The position numbers and the translations under genes were made by a program. A stretch of 64,000 nucleotides of DNA from Kaistia granuli DSM 23481 (GTDB lineage: Bacteria > Pseudomonadota > Alphaproteobacteria > Rhizobiales > Kaistiaceae): NCBI RefSeq assembly GCF_000380505.1, contig NZ_AQYH01000006.1, positions 124,001 through 188,000 on the forward strand, given 5' to 3'. This document shows, piece by piece, positions 49,318 through 58,690 of this stretch (positions are counted from its first letter, which is position 1; every line of letters begins with the position of its first letter). The notes under the pieces were generated by a model. The model did no database searches and was not told where the DNA came from. It saw nothing but the letters and a program-made list of their open reading frames with translations.

Positions 49318-49480
49318 AACCGTATCCTTTGCCTGTCGGCGAACGCAGCCACGTCAGTGCTTGCATTGCTGAAGCGTTCGCCTGTGCAAACGGATCAGGT
49401 TCAACGGATCGGATACATTCACCCTACCCCGAAGGGCGCAAGCGGCAGGCTGTATCAGCCCGCCGCCATTTTTAGTGGAC
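49318..49480 (-). promoter_or_regulatory. structured leader with TPP-aptamer-like 3' half
   Basis: Read on the minus strand, a GTTGAACCTGATCCG block at about 49390-49405 continues with GTTTGCACAGGCGAA, closely resembling the conserved 3' half of TPP riboswitches, but no CTGAGA is present. Further on, GGCGAACGC (complement of 49374-49382) can pair with GCGTTCGCC (49338-49346). GTATCC at 49411-49416 is complementary to GGATAC of the ribosome site (49322-49327). I propose a cis-regulatory RNA; the ligand is unknown. Confidence 0.5.
49442..49475 (+). terminator. terminator-like hairpin on the plus strand
   Basis: GCGGCAGGCTG, loop TAT, CAGCCCGCCGC (one wobble pair), then CATTTTTAG. The T-run is on the plus strand, where no gene ends. 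It may end an unannotated plus-strand RNA, or on the minus strand act only as a hairpin after malate synthase. Confidence 0.5.
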
Positions 49481-49501
49481 GCGGATTGCGCGTCAATCGG
49501 C

Positions 49502-51097
49502 TCAGTCGATGAGCTTGTAGGCGGGGACCGTCAGGAACGCCTCGAAGGTCTTGGCGGTGGAGAGCTTGGCGAACAGATCGATCGCCTCCGGGAAGCGGCC
49601 GGCGGCGTAATTGTCCGGCCCGACCTCGCCCTTCACGACTTCCATCTCCTCGGCCAGCGCGCGGCGGAACAGCTCTTCCGTCACCTTCTGACCATCTTCC
49701 AGCGTCGCCTCGAAGTTCAGCTGCTGCCAGATCTGCGCGCGGCTGATCTCGGCCGTCGCCGCGTCTTCCATCAGGTTGTAGATCGGCACCGCGCCGCGAC
49801 CGCGCAGCCACGCCTCGATATACTGGACGCCGACGCGGATGTTGTGGCGCAGGCCCTCTTCGGTGCGGGTGCCCGGATGGACCTCCAGCATGTCCTTCTG
49901 GCCGAAGGAAACTTCCGAGCGCAGCTTCGAGAGCTGGTTCGGCGTCGGCATCAGGCGGTCGAACACCTCCATCGCGACCGGCACGAGATCCGGATGCGCG
50001 ACCCAGGTGCCGTCATGACCGGCATTGGCCTCGCGTTCCTTGTCCGCCTTGACGCGGGCGAAGGCGGCGGCGTTTGCTTCCGGATTGTTCTTGACCGGGA
50101 TCTGCGCCGCCATGCCGCCCATGGCGAAGGCGCCGCGGCGGTGGCAAGTCTTGATCAGCAGTTCGGAATAAGCGAGCAGGAACGCCTTGCCCATGACGAC
50201 CTGGCCGCGATCCGGCAGCAGGAACGATTTGTTGTTCCGCAGCGTCTTGATGAACGAGAAGATGTAGTCCCAGCGGCCGCAATTGAGGCCAGCCATGTGG
50301 TCCTTCAGCTCGTAGAGAATCTCGTCCATCTCGAAAGCCGCCGGCAGCGTCTCGATCAGGACGGTCGCCTTGATCGTGCCGTGCGCGAGGCCGAGCGCTT
50401 CCTCGGCATAGGTGAAGACGTCGTTCCAGAGCCGGGCTTCCAGATGGCTCTCGGTCTTCGGCAGGTAGAAATACGGGCCCGAGCCCTGTGCCAGCGCCGC
50501 CTTGGCATTGTGGAAGACATAGAGACCGAAATCGACCAGCGAACCGGACGCGTCCATGCCGTCAAAGGAGATGTGGCGCTCGGGCAGATGCCAGCCACGC
50601 GGGCGGATGATCAGCACGGCCGGGTTGGGGCCGAGCTTGTAATCCTTGCCGTTGCGCGGATCGGTGAAGTCGATCCGGTTCTCCCAGCGATCCTTGAGGT
50701 TGAGCTGGCCCTCGACCATGTTGGCCCAGACCGGCGAGGACGCGTCCTCGAAGTCGGCCATGAACACCTTCGCGCCGGAATTCAGCGCGTTGACGATCAT
50801 CTTGCGATCGACGGGACCGGTGATCTCGACGCGGCGGTCCTGCAGGTCGGCCGGGATCGGCGCCACCTTCCAGTCGCCTTCGCGGATCGCCTTGGTCTCG
50901 GGCAGGAAGTCGGGCAGTCCGCCCTTGTCGAAGAAGACCTGGCGCTCGTTGCGGAACTCGAGCAGAGCGCGGCGCTTGGCGTCGAAACGGCCATGCAGTT
51001 CGGCGACGAAGGCGAGCGCCTCGGGCGTCAGGATCTCGTCGAAACGGGGGCCCAGGGCTCCCTTGACGACCAGACGTTCAGCGTTGGTGGCGGACAT
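49502..51097 (-). CDS. aceB: malate synthase A
   Basis: Condenses glyoxylate and acetyl-CoA to malate. 531 residues, the A-type length (G type is about 720). KVFMADFEDASSPVW holds the catalytic acid region, and PKTESHLEARLWNDVF and RGAFAMGGMAAQIP are the family blocks. The ATG at 51097 follows GAGGAG; a TTG at 51103 is an alternative. No isocitrate lyase gene is in the window; the glcDEF genes nearby could provide the glyoxylate. Confidence 0.95.
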   Translation of the reverse strand: MSATNAERLVVKGALGPRFDEILTPEALAFVAELHGRFDAKRRALLEFRNERQVFFDKGGLPDFLPETKAIREGDWKVAPIPADLQDRRVEITGPVDRKMIVNALNSGAKVFMADFEDASSPVWANMVEGQLNLKDRWENRIDFTDPRNGKDYKLGPNPAVLIIRPRGWHLPERHISFDGMDASGSLVDFGLYVFHNAKAALAQGSGPYFYLPKTESHLEARLWNDVFTYAEEALGLAHGTIKATVLIETLPAAFEMDEILYELKDHMAGLNCGRWDYIFSFIKTLRNNKSFLLPDRGQVVMGKAFLLAYSELLIKTCHRRGAFAMGGMAAQIPVKNNPEANAAAFARVKADKEREANAGHDGTWVAHPDLVPVAMEVFDRLMPTPNQLSKLRSEVSFGQKDMLEVHPGTRTEEGLRHNIRVGVQYIEAWLRGRGAVPIYNLMEDAATAEISRAQIWQQLNFEATLEDGQKVTEELFRRALAEEMEVVKGEVGPDNYAAGRFPEAIDLFAKLSTAKTFEAFLTVPAYKLID

Positions 51098-51201
51098 GGA
51101 CAACTCCTCGGTGGCACGTGGCGCGGACTATGCCACGCCGCCGTCTTCAACTGAACCTGCATGCAGAGGGCAGAACTTGTTCCGATTTGGAATAAGTCGC
51201 C

Positions 51202-51843
51202 CTATTGCGAACGGAAGTGCTCGATCCGGTCGGCAAAGTCGCGGGCGGCGCGCGCCGGATCCTCGGCGGCCATGATGGCCGAGATCACCGACACGCCATC
51301 GGCGCCGGCCGCGAGCGCCCGCTCGACATGCTCCGCCTTGATGCCGCCAATGGCGACGACGGGCAGACTGGCCTTGGCGACCATCGCCGCCAGCCCGTCG
51401 AAGCCGATCGGCGTCGAGGCATTCGGCTTGGTCGACGTGGCGAAGAGCGGGCCGATGCCGAGATAGTCGGCCGGTCCGAGATCGTCGCCGGCCAATTGCT
51501 CGAAGGTCGAGGTCGAGAGGCCCAGAATGCGATCCGGGCCGATCAATTGGCGTACCTTGTCGGTCGGCATGTCGCTCTGGCCGACATGGACGCCCTCGGC
51601 GCCGACGGCGAGCGCGACATCGACGCGATCATTAACGATCAGCGGAATGCCGTACGGACGCAGGACATCCAGCAGCGCCGTCGCGGTGTCGACCAACGTG
51701 CGCGTCGTCGCATCCGGGTCGCGCAACTGCACCAGGGTGACGCCGCCGGTGATCGCCTGACGCACCGTTTCGACAACGCCGCGCGGGCCGGCGAGGCCCG
51801 AATCGGTGATCAGATAGAGCGAGAGGTCGAACGGCATCGTCAT
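51202..51843 (-). CDS. thiE: thiamine-phosphate synthase
   Basis: Joins HMP-pyrophosphate and thiazole phosphate to thiamine phosphate. 213 residues, with YLITDSGL at the start, VQLRDPDATTR, LIVNDRVDVALAVGAEGVHVGQSD and a closing AIGGIKAEHVERALAAGADGVSVISAI. ATG overlaps the stop of thiM by 4 bp (ATGA). Controlled with thiM by the TPP riboswitch upstream. Confidence 0.95.
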   Translation of the reverse strand: MTMPFDLSLYLITDSGLAGPRGVVETVRQAITGGVTLVQLRDPDATTRTLVDTATALLDVLRPYGIPLIVNDRVDVALAVGAEGVHVGQSDMPTDKVRQLIGPDRILGLSTSTFEQLAGDDLGPADYLGIGPLFATSTKPNASTPIGFDGLAAMVAKASLPVVAIGGIKAEHVERALAAGADGVSVISAIMAAEDPARAARDFADRIEHFRSQ

Positions 51844-52673
51844 CGGGCAGTCTCCAGAAGGGTGATCGTCGCGTAGCGCTTGAGTAGCGCGGCGTCGGCT
51901 CCGTAGAGCGCGTCGCAGAGCTCGGCCGGAAGATGGCCGGGTCCGTTGACCTGCGCCGCGGCAGCGGCGCCGGCGGCGCCATAAACGGCGAGTGCTGCGA
52001 TCGCCGCCTCGAAGGGCGGACGAACCGAGGCGAAGGCAGCGACGGTCGCCGACAGCGCGCAGCCGAGCGCCGTCGAGAGCGGCATCAACGCGCTGCCGCC
52101 GGTGATGGCCACGACGCGCTCGCCATCAGTGACGTAGTCGGTCTCGCCGGTGATGGCGACGACCGCGCCGCTGGCTTTCGCCAGCGCCTTGCCGGCATCG
52201 AGCGCCGCATCGGAGGACGCAGTCGAATCGACGCCCTTGCCGCCAGCGCCCGCGGCTCCCGCCAGGCTCATGATCTCGCTGGCATTGCCGCGAATGATCG
52301 CCGGGCTGGCGCGGCTCATCTCGACGGCGAAATCCGTCCGGAATTTCGTCGCGCCGCAACCGACGGGGTCGAGCACCCAGGGCTTGCCGAGGGCGACCGC
52401 TTGAGCGGCGGCCTTGCGCATGCCGGGCAGCCAGTCGGGCGACAGCGTGCCGATATTGATGACCAGCGCGTTCGAGATCGCGACGAACTCATCGACCTCG
52501 GCATCGGAATGCACCATGGCCGGCGACGCGCCGATGGCGAGCAGCACGTTCGCCGAGATGGTCATCGCGACGTAATTGGTGATGTTCTGCACCAGAGGCC
52601 GGGCGGCCCGCATGGCATCGAGCGCATCGGCGGCTTCCGCGATCGAGACGCGCGGCGTTTCGGATGAAGACAT
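51840..52673 (-). CDS. thiM: hydroxyethylthiazole kinase
   Basis: Salvage enzyme that phosphorylates the thiazole alcohol. 277 residues. VQNITNYVAMTISANVLLAIGASPAM, VLDPVGCGATKFR and GGSALMPLSTALGCALSATV (with the family's G-x-x-x-L/M-x-x-x-x-G-C motif) are all present. First gene of thiM-thiE. The ATG at 52673 follows AAAGGA, which can be masked by a local hairpin. No thiD is next to it. Confidence 0.95.
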   Translation of the reverse strand: MSSSETPRVSIAEAADALDAMRAARPLVQNITNYVAMTISANVLLAIGASPAMVHSDAEVDEFVAISNALVINIGTLSPDWLPGMRKAAAQAVALGKPWVLDPVGCGATKFRTDFAVEMSRASPAIIRGNASEIMSLAGAAGAGGKGVDSTASSDAALDAGKALAKASGAVVAITGETDYVTDGERVVAITGGSALMPLSTALGCALSATVAAFASVRPPFEAAIAALAVYGAAGAAAAAQVNGPGHLPAELCDALYGADAALLKRYATITLLETAR

Positions 52674-52679
52674 GGAAAA

Positions 52680-52703
52680 CGTCCTTTGCTGTGACGCAGG
52701 ACG
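52680..52703 (-). promoter_or_regulatory. ribosome-site-sequestering hairpin of thiM leader
   Basis: CGTCCT at 52698-52703 (complement) pairs perfectly with AGGACG at 52680-52685 (complement), which includes the AGGA of the thiM ribosome site. This is the likely expression platform of the riboswitch, acting on translation. Confidence 0.65.
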
Positions 52704-52733
52704 GAACGATGGCAAGAGCATCTCGGCGCTTGA

Positions 52734-52828
52734 CTCAATCCCTCCGCCGGCATGATCCGGATCAGGTTCGCGGGTTAGTCCGAAGACCTCTCAGCCAGGA
52801 TTCAGATGAATCAGGGCACCCCGATGAG
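52734..52828 (-). promoter_or_regulatory. TPP riboswitch (THI element)
   Basis: On the minus strand the conserved parts occur in order: CATCGGGGTGCCC, the GGCTGAGAGG box, ACCCGCGAACCTGATCCGG and ATGCCGGCGGAGGGA, with closing P1 arms CTCATC and GATTGAG. About 95 nt, upstream of thiM-thiE by 61 nt. Binding of thiamine pyrophosphate is expected to switch expression off. Confidence 0.95.
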
Positions 52829-52975
52829 ACAGCCGGGAACCTAGCATGGGCAGGCGCGCACGCAAGAGCCGCTTGCCTTGCACGGCCCGAACCGGAAAGC
52901 GGCCACGCCGACATGGCGGGGCTGGAGAGTATCCGGCCGAGCGCGTAGCGTAAGTTGCGAGCAACGGAGCACGCC

Positions 52976-53596
<621 letters not shown>

Positions 53597-53784
53597 TCGA
53601 CGCCGCTGGTGAAATCACAAGCCAGCCAAGACAATCCCCGCCCGATCGAAGCAAATCCAGGGTTCAATATATATTCACATCGTTGCCATAAGGCCCGCGA
53701 ACTGAAACTCATCCGAGGACGAGCCGCCTTGCCGTCCATTCGATAGAGATAACCGTCCGCCACGATTGAGCGTATACTGGGGGA

Positions 53785-54048
53785 ATGAACCTCCAATTTC
53801 CCAATCGTAGCCGCAGCTACAGCGAAACGCACCATCGCATCCAGTTCTGGGGGCACGACCAGTCGCTGGAGGTGTCGTTCTTCCTGGAGGCCGACGCGCT
53901 GGCACGAATGCAGCCCGATGCGCTCCACGACGAAGCGTCCGCGCTGCGGGCCTTCGACGCGAACCGGGCGCGGATCGAAACGGCCGCCGCCCGGATCTAT
54001 TCCCGCCACGCGCATGCGTCCTACACACTGACGGCGCGCGATTTCTGA
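53785..54048 (+). CDS. DUF1488 family protein
   Basis: 87 residues matching DUF1488: LQFPNRSRSYSETHHRIQFWGHD near the start, split by a short loop, then FFLEADALARMQPD and AFDANRARIETAAARIYSR. Function unknown. A purine-rich GGGGGA precedes the ATG. The 188 bp before it contain an AT-rich TATATATT segment. It converges on glcF, 44 bp apart. Confidence 0.8.
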   Translation: MNLQFPNRSRSYSETHHRIQFWGHDQSLEVSFFLEADALARMQPDALHDEASALRAFDANRARIETAAARIYSRHAHASYTLTARDF

Positions 54049-54092
54049 AACGCATCGGAGCCGGCAGCCAAAGCAGGCCGCCGGCAATGGGT

Positions 54093-55397
54093 TCAGCTCG
54101 TGATGCCGGCAGGCTTCGGACCACCATAGGCCCAGTCGAGCAGTTCGATCGTATGGACGACCGGCACGCCCGCGCCGTCGGAAAGCTGCGTGATGCAGCC
54201 GATATTGCCGGTGGCGACGACATCCGGCGCCACCTTGGCGATGTTGCCGAGTTTTCGCGATTTCAGCTGCTGCGAGAGCTCCGGCTGCAGCATGTTGTAG
54301 GTGCCGGCGGACCCGCAGCAGAGATGCCCTTCCGGTACATCGCGGACCGTGAAGCCGGCCTTCGCGAGCAGTGTCTTCGGCGTCGTCTTGATCTGCTGGC
54401 CATGCTGCATCGAGCACGCGGAATGGTAGGCGACGGTGAGAGCCTTCGGCGCCACGACCGGCGCGAGCTTCAGGCTCTCCAGATATTCCGTGATGTCCTT
54501 GGCGATCGCAGAGACTCGCTTCGCCTTCTCGGCATAGGCAGCGTCCTCGCGGAACATGAAGCCATAGTCCTTGATCGTCGTGCCGCAGCCGGAGGCGGTG
54601 ATGATGATCGCGTCGAGGCCCTCGCCTTCCATCTCGGCGATCCAGGCATCGATCGTCCGCTTCGCCGTCGCATGCGCCTGGTCCGACTTGCCCATGTGGT
54701 GCGCGAGCGAGCCGCAGCAGGTCTCGCCCTTGGCGATCACTACCTCAACGCCGACGCGGTTCAGCAGCCGGATCGTCGCCTCGTTGATGCCGGGATCGAG
54801 CACCGGCTGGACGCAGCCGGAGAGCAGCGCGACCCGGCCGCGCTTCTCGGCCTGCGTCGGGAACGTGCCCGGTCCTTCCGAGGCGGTGCGGCCGTGCGGG
54901 AAGCGCGGCGCGAGCTTCAGCATGGCGCTGATGCGCTTGAAGCCCGGCACCCGGCCGATCGCGCCGGCGAAGGGACGCGCGGCGGCGGCGCCGACCAGCG
55001 CCAGGCGGAAGCGATTGCGGTGCGGCAGCACGGCGGCGATCGTGGAGCGGATCACCTTGTCGGCGAATGGCCTGTCATAGGTCTCCTCGATATGCGCGCG
55101 GGCATGATCAACGAGGTGCATGTAGTTCACGCCGGACGGGCATGTCGACATGCAGGAGAGGCAGGACAGGCAGCGATCGACGTGCTTCACAACCTGCTCG
55201 TTGGCGGGCTTGCCGCCCTCCAGCATGTCCTTGATCAGGTAGATGCGGCCGCGCGGACTGTCGAGCTCGTCGCCCAGCAGCACATAGGTCGGACAGGTCG
55301 CGGTGCAGAAGCCGCAATGAACGCAAGTCCGCAGAATCTTTTCGGATTCACGGACATCCGGGTCGGCGAGCTGGGCAAGGGAGAAGGAGGTTTGCAT
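54093..55397 (-). CDS. glcF: glycolate oxidase iron-sulfur subunit
   Basis: 434 residues. Two [4Fe-4S] motifs: C25, C28, C31 and C35 (CVHCGFCTATC), and C76, C79, C82 and C86 (CLSCLSCMSTC). Two CCG domains follow (KGETCCGSLAHHMG and EGHLCCGSAGTYN). Electron-transfer subunit of the glycolate dehydrogenase with GlcD and GlcE. It is separated from glcE by a small gene on the opposite strand, so it probably has its own promoter. Confidence 0.95.
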   Translation of the reverse strand: MQTSFSLAQLADPDVRESEKILRTCVHCGFCTATCPTYVLLGDELDSPRGRIYLIKDMLEGGKPANEQVVKHVDRCLSCLSCMSTCPSGVNYMHLVDHARAHIEETYDRPFADKVIRSTIAAVLPHRNRFRLALVGAAAARPFAGAIGRVPGFKRISAMLKLAPRFPHGRTASEGPGTFPTQAEKRGRVALLSGCVQPVLDPGINEATIRLLNRVGVEVVIAKGETCCGSLAHHMGKSDQAHATAKRTIDAWIAEMEGEGLDAIIITASGCGTTIKDYGFMFREDAAYAEKAKRVSAIAKDITEYLESLKLAPVVAPKALTVAYHSACSMQHGQQIKTTPKTLLAKAGFTVRDVPEGHLCCGSAGTYNMLQPELSQQLKSRKLGNIAKVAPDVVATGNIGCITQLSDGAGVPVVHTIELLDWAYGGPKPAGITS

Positions 55398-55517
55398 GGA
55401 TCACTCTGCCGCTGCGCGCGGGGTTATGGACAGCCCGCAATCGTGCTTGCGCGACCACGGGGCATCTGGCATTGGCGGCGAGCGCGACATCTCGTCGGCG
55501 CAACCAGGGGATGTTCT

Positions 55518-55853
55518 ATGCAGTTTCGTCTTTGGACGGCCGTCGGTGCGGTTGTCGTCTCTTCGCTCATTCTCGCCGGCGCGGCCAACGCGGAAAACCG
55601 CCAGGTCAAGATCATCAACGAGACCAGCAGCGATCTGAACGAGTTCTACGCTTCGAATGTCGGAACGACCGACTGGGAAGAGGACATCCTCGGCGAGGAT
55701 CTGGTTCCGGCCGGCGGCTCGGTCACCATCAACATGGATGATGGCAGCGGCTACTGCAAATTCGACTTCAAGGGTGTCTTCGTCGACGACAGCGAGGCAA
55801 CCGTCGAGGGCGTCGACGTTTGTGAAGTGGGCGTGGTCCGCTTCACCGAGTAA
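55518..55853 (+). CDS. small secreted acidic protein of unknown function
   Basis: 111 residues with a signal peptide (LWTAVGAVVVSSLILAGAANA). The mature part is acidic, with VKIINETSSDLNEFYASNVG, NMDDGSGYCKFDFKGVF and two cysteines that could form a disulfide. AGGGG lies 8 bp before the ATG at 55518. It lies inside the glc region on the strand opposite to glcE and glcF. Family not recognised. Confidence 0.75.
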   Translation: MQFRLWTAVGAVVVSSLILAGAANAENRQVKIINETSSDLNEFYASNVGTTDWEEDILGEDLVPAGGSVTINMDDGSGYCKFDFKGVFVDDSEATVEGVDVCEVGVVRFTE

Positions 55854-55862
55854 AGCCGAAAG

Positions 55863-55890
55863 GCCGGCGCCGGCGTCCATCGGCGCCGGC
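55863..55890. terminator. hairpin between convergent genes
   Basis: A perfect 10-bp inverted repeat (GCCGGCGCCG, 8-base loop, CGGCGCCGGC) lies 9 bp after the small secreted-protein gene and 32 bp after glcE on the other strand. No T-run on either side, so it is only a possible terminator. Confidence 0.4.
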
Positions 55891-55922
55891 GCGCAACTCG
55901 AAGCACAAGCATTTGGCATCGC

Positions 55923-57095
55923 TCACATCCTCCCCGGATTGAGCACCCCGGCCGGATCGAACGTCGCCTTGATCTGGCGAGATATCGCGGCGACGGCTGG
56001 CGCCTCCGGCTGGAACACCGGCACGCTTAACCGCAGGGCCGGCGAGCCGCGCACCAGCATGGCGTGGCCGCCAACGGTCGCGACCGTGGCCCGGACGATC
56101 GCTGCGCCTCCGTCGCCCTCCGGCGAAGCGCTCGCCCAGATCAATCCGCCCGCCCAGTCATACAGCAACGAACTGCCCAGAGCCGCAGCCAATCTCGCTC
56201 CAACGGCAGGGCCATCGCTTGGTCGCACGGAAATCCGCCAGATCGCCGCTTCTCGCGGCGTCTCCAGCACTTCCACGTCACGAATGCTCTTCCAAAGCAC
56301 ACGCGATGCCTCGGCAGCGACCATCTCGAAGGTCCCGAACGGCCGCAGCACGGCATCAAGACGCGCGGTCCGGTAAGTGACCGATGCCTCAAAGCCCTCG
56401 AGCCGCAATACGGTGCGGGACGGCGCGCCGCCGGTCGCAGGCAGATGCGCCGCGCCCGTCACCTCGAACGGCGTCGCCAGAGCCGCCGTCATCGCCTCAA
56501 CAGCGCGTTCCGCCGAAAGACCGGACAGCAGCAGCGTCGTCTCGGTCTCGACTTCCGGCAGCAGCTTGTAGGTCACCTCGGTCAGCACGCCGAGCGTGCC
56601 CCAGGAGCCGGCCATCAGCTTGACGAAGTCATAGCCGGTCACGTTCTTCATGACACGGCCGCCGGACTTGATCGTCTCGCCGCGTCCGGTGGTAGCGCGG
56701 ATGCCGATCAGCGCGTCACGCGCGGCGCCCGAATGGATACGACGCGGACCGGAGCTGTTCGAGGCGGTGACGCCACCGATGGTCGGCGTGCCGTGATTGT
56801 CGAGCAGATGACGATAGTCGATCGGCTCGAACGGCAGGCGCTGGCGGTTGGCGGCGAGCGTTGCCTGGATTTCGGCCAAGGGGGTGCCGGCGCGGGCCGA
56901 GAGGACGAGCTCCGAGGGTTCATAGAGCGTGATGCCGGACATCTGCTGCGTCGACAGCGCGCGTTCCGCGTGGACGGGGCCGCCGATCGGACGCGTGCCG
57001 CCGCCATGAATGGCAAGCGCACTTCGCGACTGGGCCGCCTCATGCACGATCGCCTCGATCTCGGCCTCGGTATCGGGGAGAAGGATCGACGTCAT
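55923..57095 (-). CDS. glcE: glycolate oxidase subunit GlcE
   Basis: About 390 residues; FAD-binding subunit of glycolate dehydrogenase. ALAIHGGGTRPIGG is the N-terminal FAD-binding (PP-loop) segment and GVTASNSSGPRRIHSG and GRVMKNVTGYDFVKLMAGSWGTLGV, in two parts, are the family blocks. The ATG at 57095 has AGGAAG at proper spacing; another in-frame ATG at 57101 is too close to it. It follows glcD by 34 bp. Confidence 0.94.
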   Translation of the reverse strand: MTSILLPDTEAEIEAIVHEAAQSRSALAIHGGGTRPIGGPVHAERALSTQQMSGITLYEPSELVLSARAGTPLAEIQATLAANRQRLPFEPIDYRHLLDNHGTPTIGGVTASNSSGPRRIHSGAARDALIGIRATTGRGETIKSGGRVMKNVTGYDFVKLMAGSWGTLGVLTEVTYKLLPEVETETTLLLSGLSAERAVEAMTAALATPFEVTGAAHLPATGGAPSRTVLRLEGFEASVTYRTARLDAVLRPFGTFEMVAAEASRVLWKSIRDVEVLETPREAAIWRISVRPSDGPAVGARLAAALGSSLLYDWAGGLIWASASPEGDGGAAIVRATVATVGGHAMLVRGSPALRLSVPVFQPEAPAVAAISRQIKATFDPAGVLNPGRM

Positions 57096-57129
57096 CGGCA
57101 TGCTTCCTGGAAAGGCAGAATTTCGGGCA

Positions 57130-58563
57130 TCAGACCGGGCGCCCCGCGAGCGGGAACACCTTGTGCGGATTGAGCAGCCATTGCGGGTCGAGCGCGCTCT
57201 TCACCCGCATCTGCTGGTCCAGGTCGATCGTGTTGAACTGGTAGGTCATCAGGTCACGCTTCTCGATGCCGACGCCGTGCTCGCCGGTCAGGCAGCCGCC
57301 GAGATCGACGCAGAGCTTCAATATGTCCTCGCCGCAGCGCTCGGCCTTGTCCTGCTCGGCCGGATCATTGGCGTTGAAAAGGACGAGCGGATGAAGATTG
57401 CCGTCGCCGGCATGGAAGATGTTGGAAACGCGCAGGCCGTAGCCGTCGCAAATCTTCGCGATGCCGGTCAGCACGGCCGAAAGCTGGCCTGTCGGGATGG
57501 TGCCGTCCATGCAGATGTAGTCGGCGAGCCGGCCCATGGCGCCGAAGGCGGACTTGCGACCCTTCCAGATCGCGGCGCTCTCCGCCTCCGACTGCGAGAT
57601 GCGCAGGCCCGATGGATTGTAGTCGGCGGCGATCTTGGTGATGCGGCCGATCAAATCCTCGATCTCGGCTTCCGAACCCTCGACCTCGATGATCAAGAGA
57701 GCTTCGACATCCAGCGGATAGCCGGCATGGGCGAAGGCCTCGCAGACCTGGATCGCCGGCCGGTCCATATATTCGATCGCCACCGGAATGATGCCGGAGG
57801 CGATGATCGCCGCAACGCAGGCGCCGGCATCCTCGGCCGACTGGAAGCCCATCAGCATCGGGCGCGCGCCTTCGGCCATCGGCAGGATGCGCAATGTCGC
57901 CTCGGTGACGACACCGAGTTGGCCTTCGGAGCCGACGATCAGGCCAAGCAGGTCATAGCCGGGCGCATCCAGATGCGCGCCGCCGATCTCCAGCACGGTG
58001 CCGTCGATCATGACGATCTTGACGCCCAGCACGTTGTTGGTGGTGACGCCGTATTTCAGGCAATGCGCGCCGCCGGAGTTCATGGCGATATTGCCGGCGA
58101 TGGTGCAGGCAAGCTGGCTCGACGGATCGGGCGCGTAGAAGAAGCCGAGATGGGACACGGCGCCGGTAACGCCGAGATTGGTCACGCCCGCCTCGACGCG
58201 GATCGTCCGGTTGTCGGTGTCGACATCGAGGATGCGGTTCATCTTGGACACGCCGAGGACGACGGCGTCCTCGCTCGGGATGGCGCCGCCAGCCAGCGAC
58301 GTGCCTGCGCCGCGGGCGACGACCTTGACGCCTTCCTGGTTCAGGAATGTTAGCACCTTGGAAACCTGCTCGGTGGTTTCCGGCAGCACGACGGCGAGCG
58401 GAATGCGACGATAGGCAGTGAGCGCGTCCGTCTCGAAAGCGCGGCGCTCATCTTCCTCGGTGATCAGGGACGTCGACGGCACCAGCTTGGCGAGGCCGGC
58501 GAGGATCGCCTCGCGGCGCGCGAGAATGCGCGGGTCCGGCTTCGGAATCTCTATCGCGGACAT
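57130..58563 (-). CDS. glcD: glycolate oxidase subunit GlcD
   Basis: 477 residues, FAD-linked oxidase of the VAO/PCMH fold. ARGAGTSLAGGAIP is the FAD-binding loop, GNIAMNSGGAHCLKYG the second flavin contact and CLTGEHGVGIEKRD the C-terminal substrate-site block. Oxidises glycolate (or D-lactate) to glyoxylate. GGGAGGGAGG precedes the ATG. Divergent from a LysR gene 127 bp away, its likely regulator. Confidence 0.95.
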   Translation of the reverse strand: MSAIEIPKPDPRILARREAILAGLAKLVPSTSLITEEDERRAFETDALTAYRRIPLAVVLPETTEQVSKVLTFLNQEGVKVVARGAGTSLAGGAIPSEDAVVLGVSKMNRILDVDTDNRTIRVEAGVTNLGVTGAVSHLGFFYAPDPSSQLACTIAGNIAMNSGGAHCLKYGVTTNNVLGVKIVMIDGTVLEIGGAHLDAPGYDLLGLIVGSEGQLGVVTEATLRILPMAEGARPMLMGFQSAEDAGACVAAIIASGIIPVAIEYMDRPAIQVCEAFAHAGYPLDVEALLIIEVEGSEAEIEDLIGRITKIAADYNPSGLRISQSEAESAAIWKGRKSAFGAMGRLADYICMDGTIPTGQLSAVLTGIAKICDGYGLRVSNIFHAGDGNLHPLVLFNANDPAEQDKAERCGEDILKLCVDLGGCLTGEHGVGIEKRDLMTYQFNTIDLDQQMRVKSALDPQWLLNPHKVFPLAGRPV

Positions 58564-58690
58564 GGCATCCTCCCTCCCACTTCAGAAGCAATCTAAGCGC
58601 GGACGGTTTTGTACCCAAGCCGGGATGGAAAACAATCATCCTTTCCGCAGGATTGAAAGTCGCCCCACTTTTTTGCCAGTATGGCCGCCA

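Noticed and set aside
54087..55853. 588-codon plus-strand frame covering glcF and the small secreted-protein gene
   Set aside because: Only its last 111 codons make sense as a gene (signal peptide, ribosome site at 55518); the rest is antisense to glcF.
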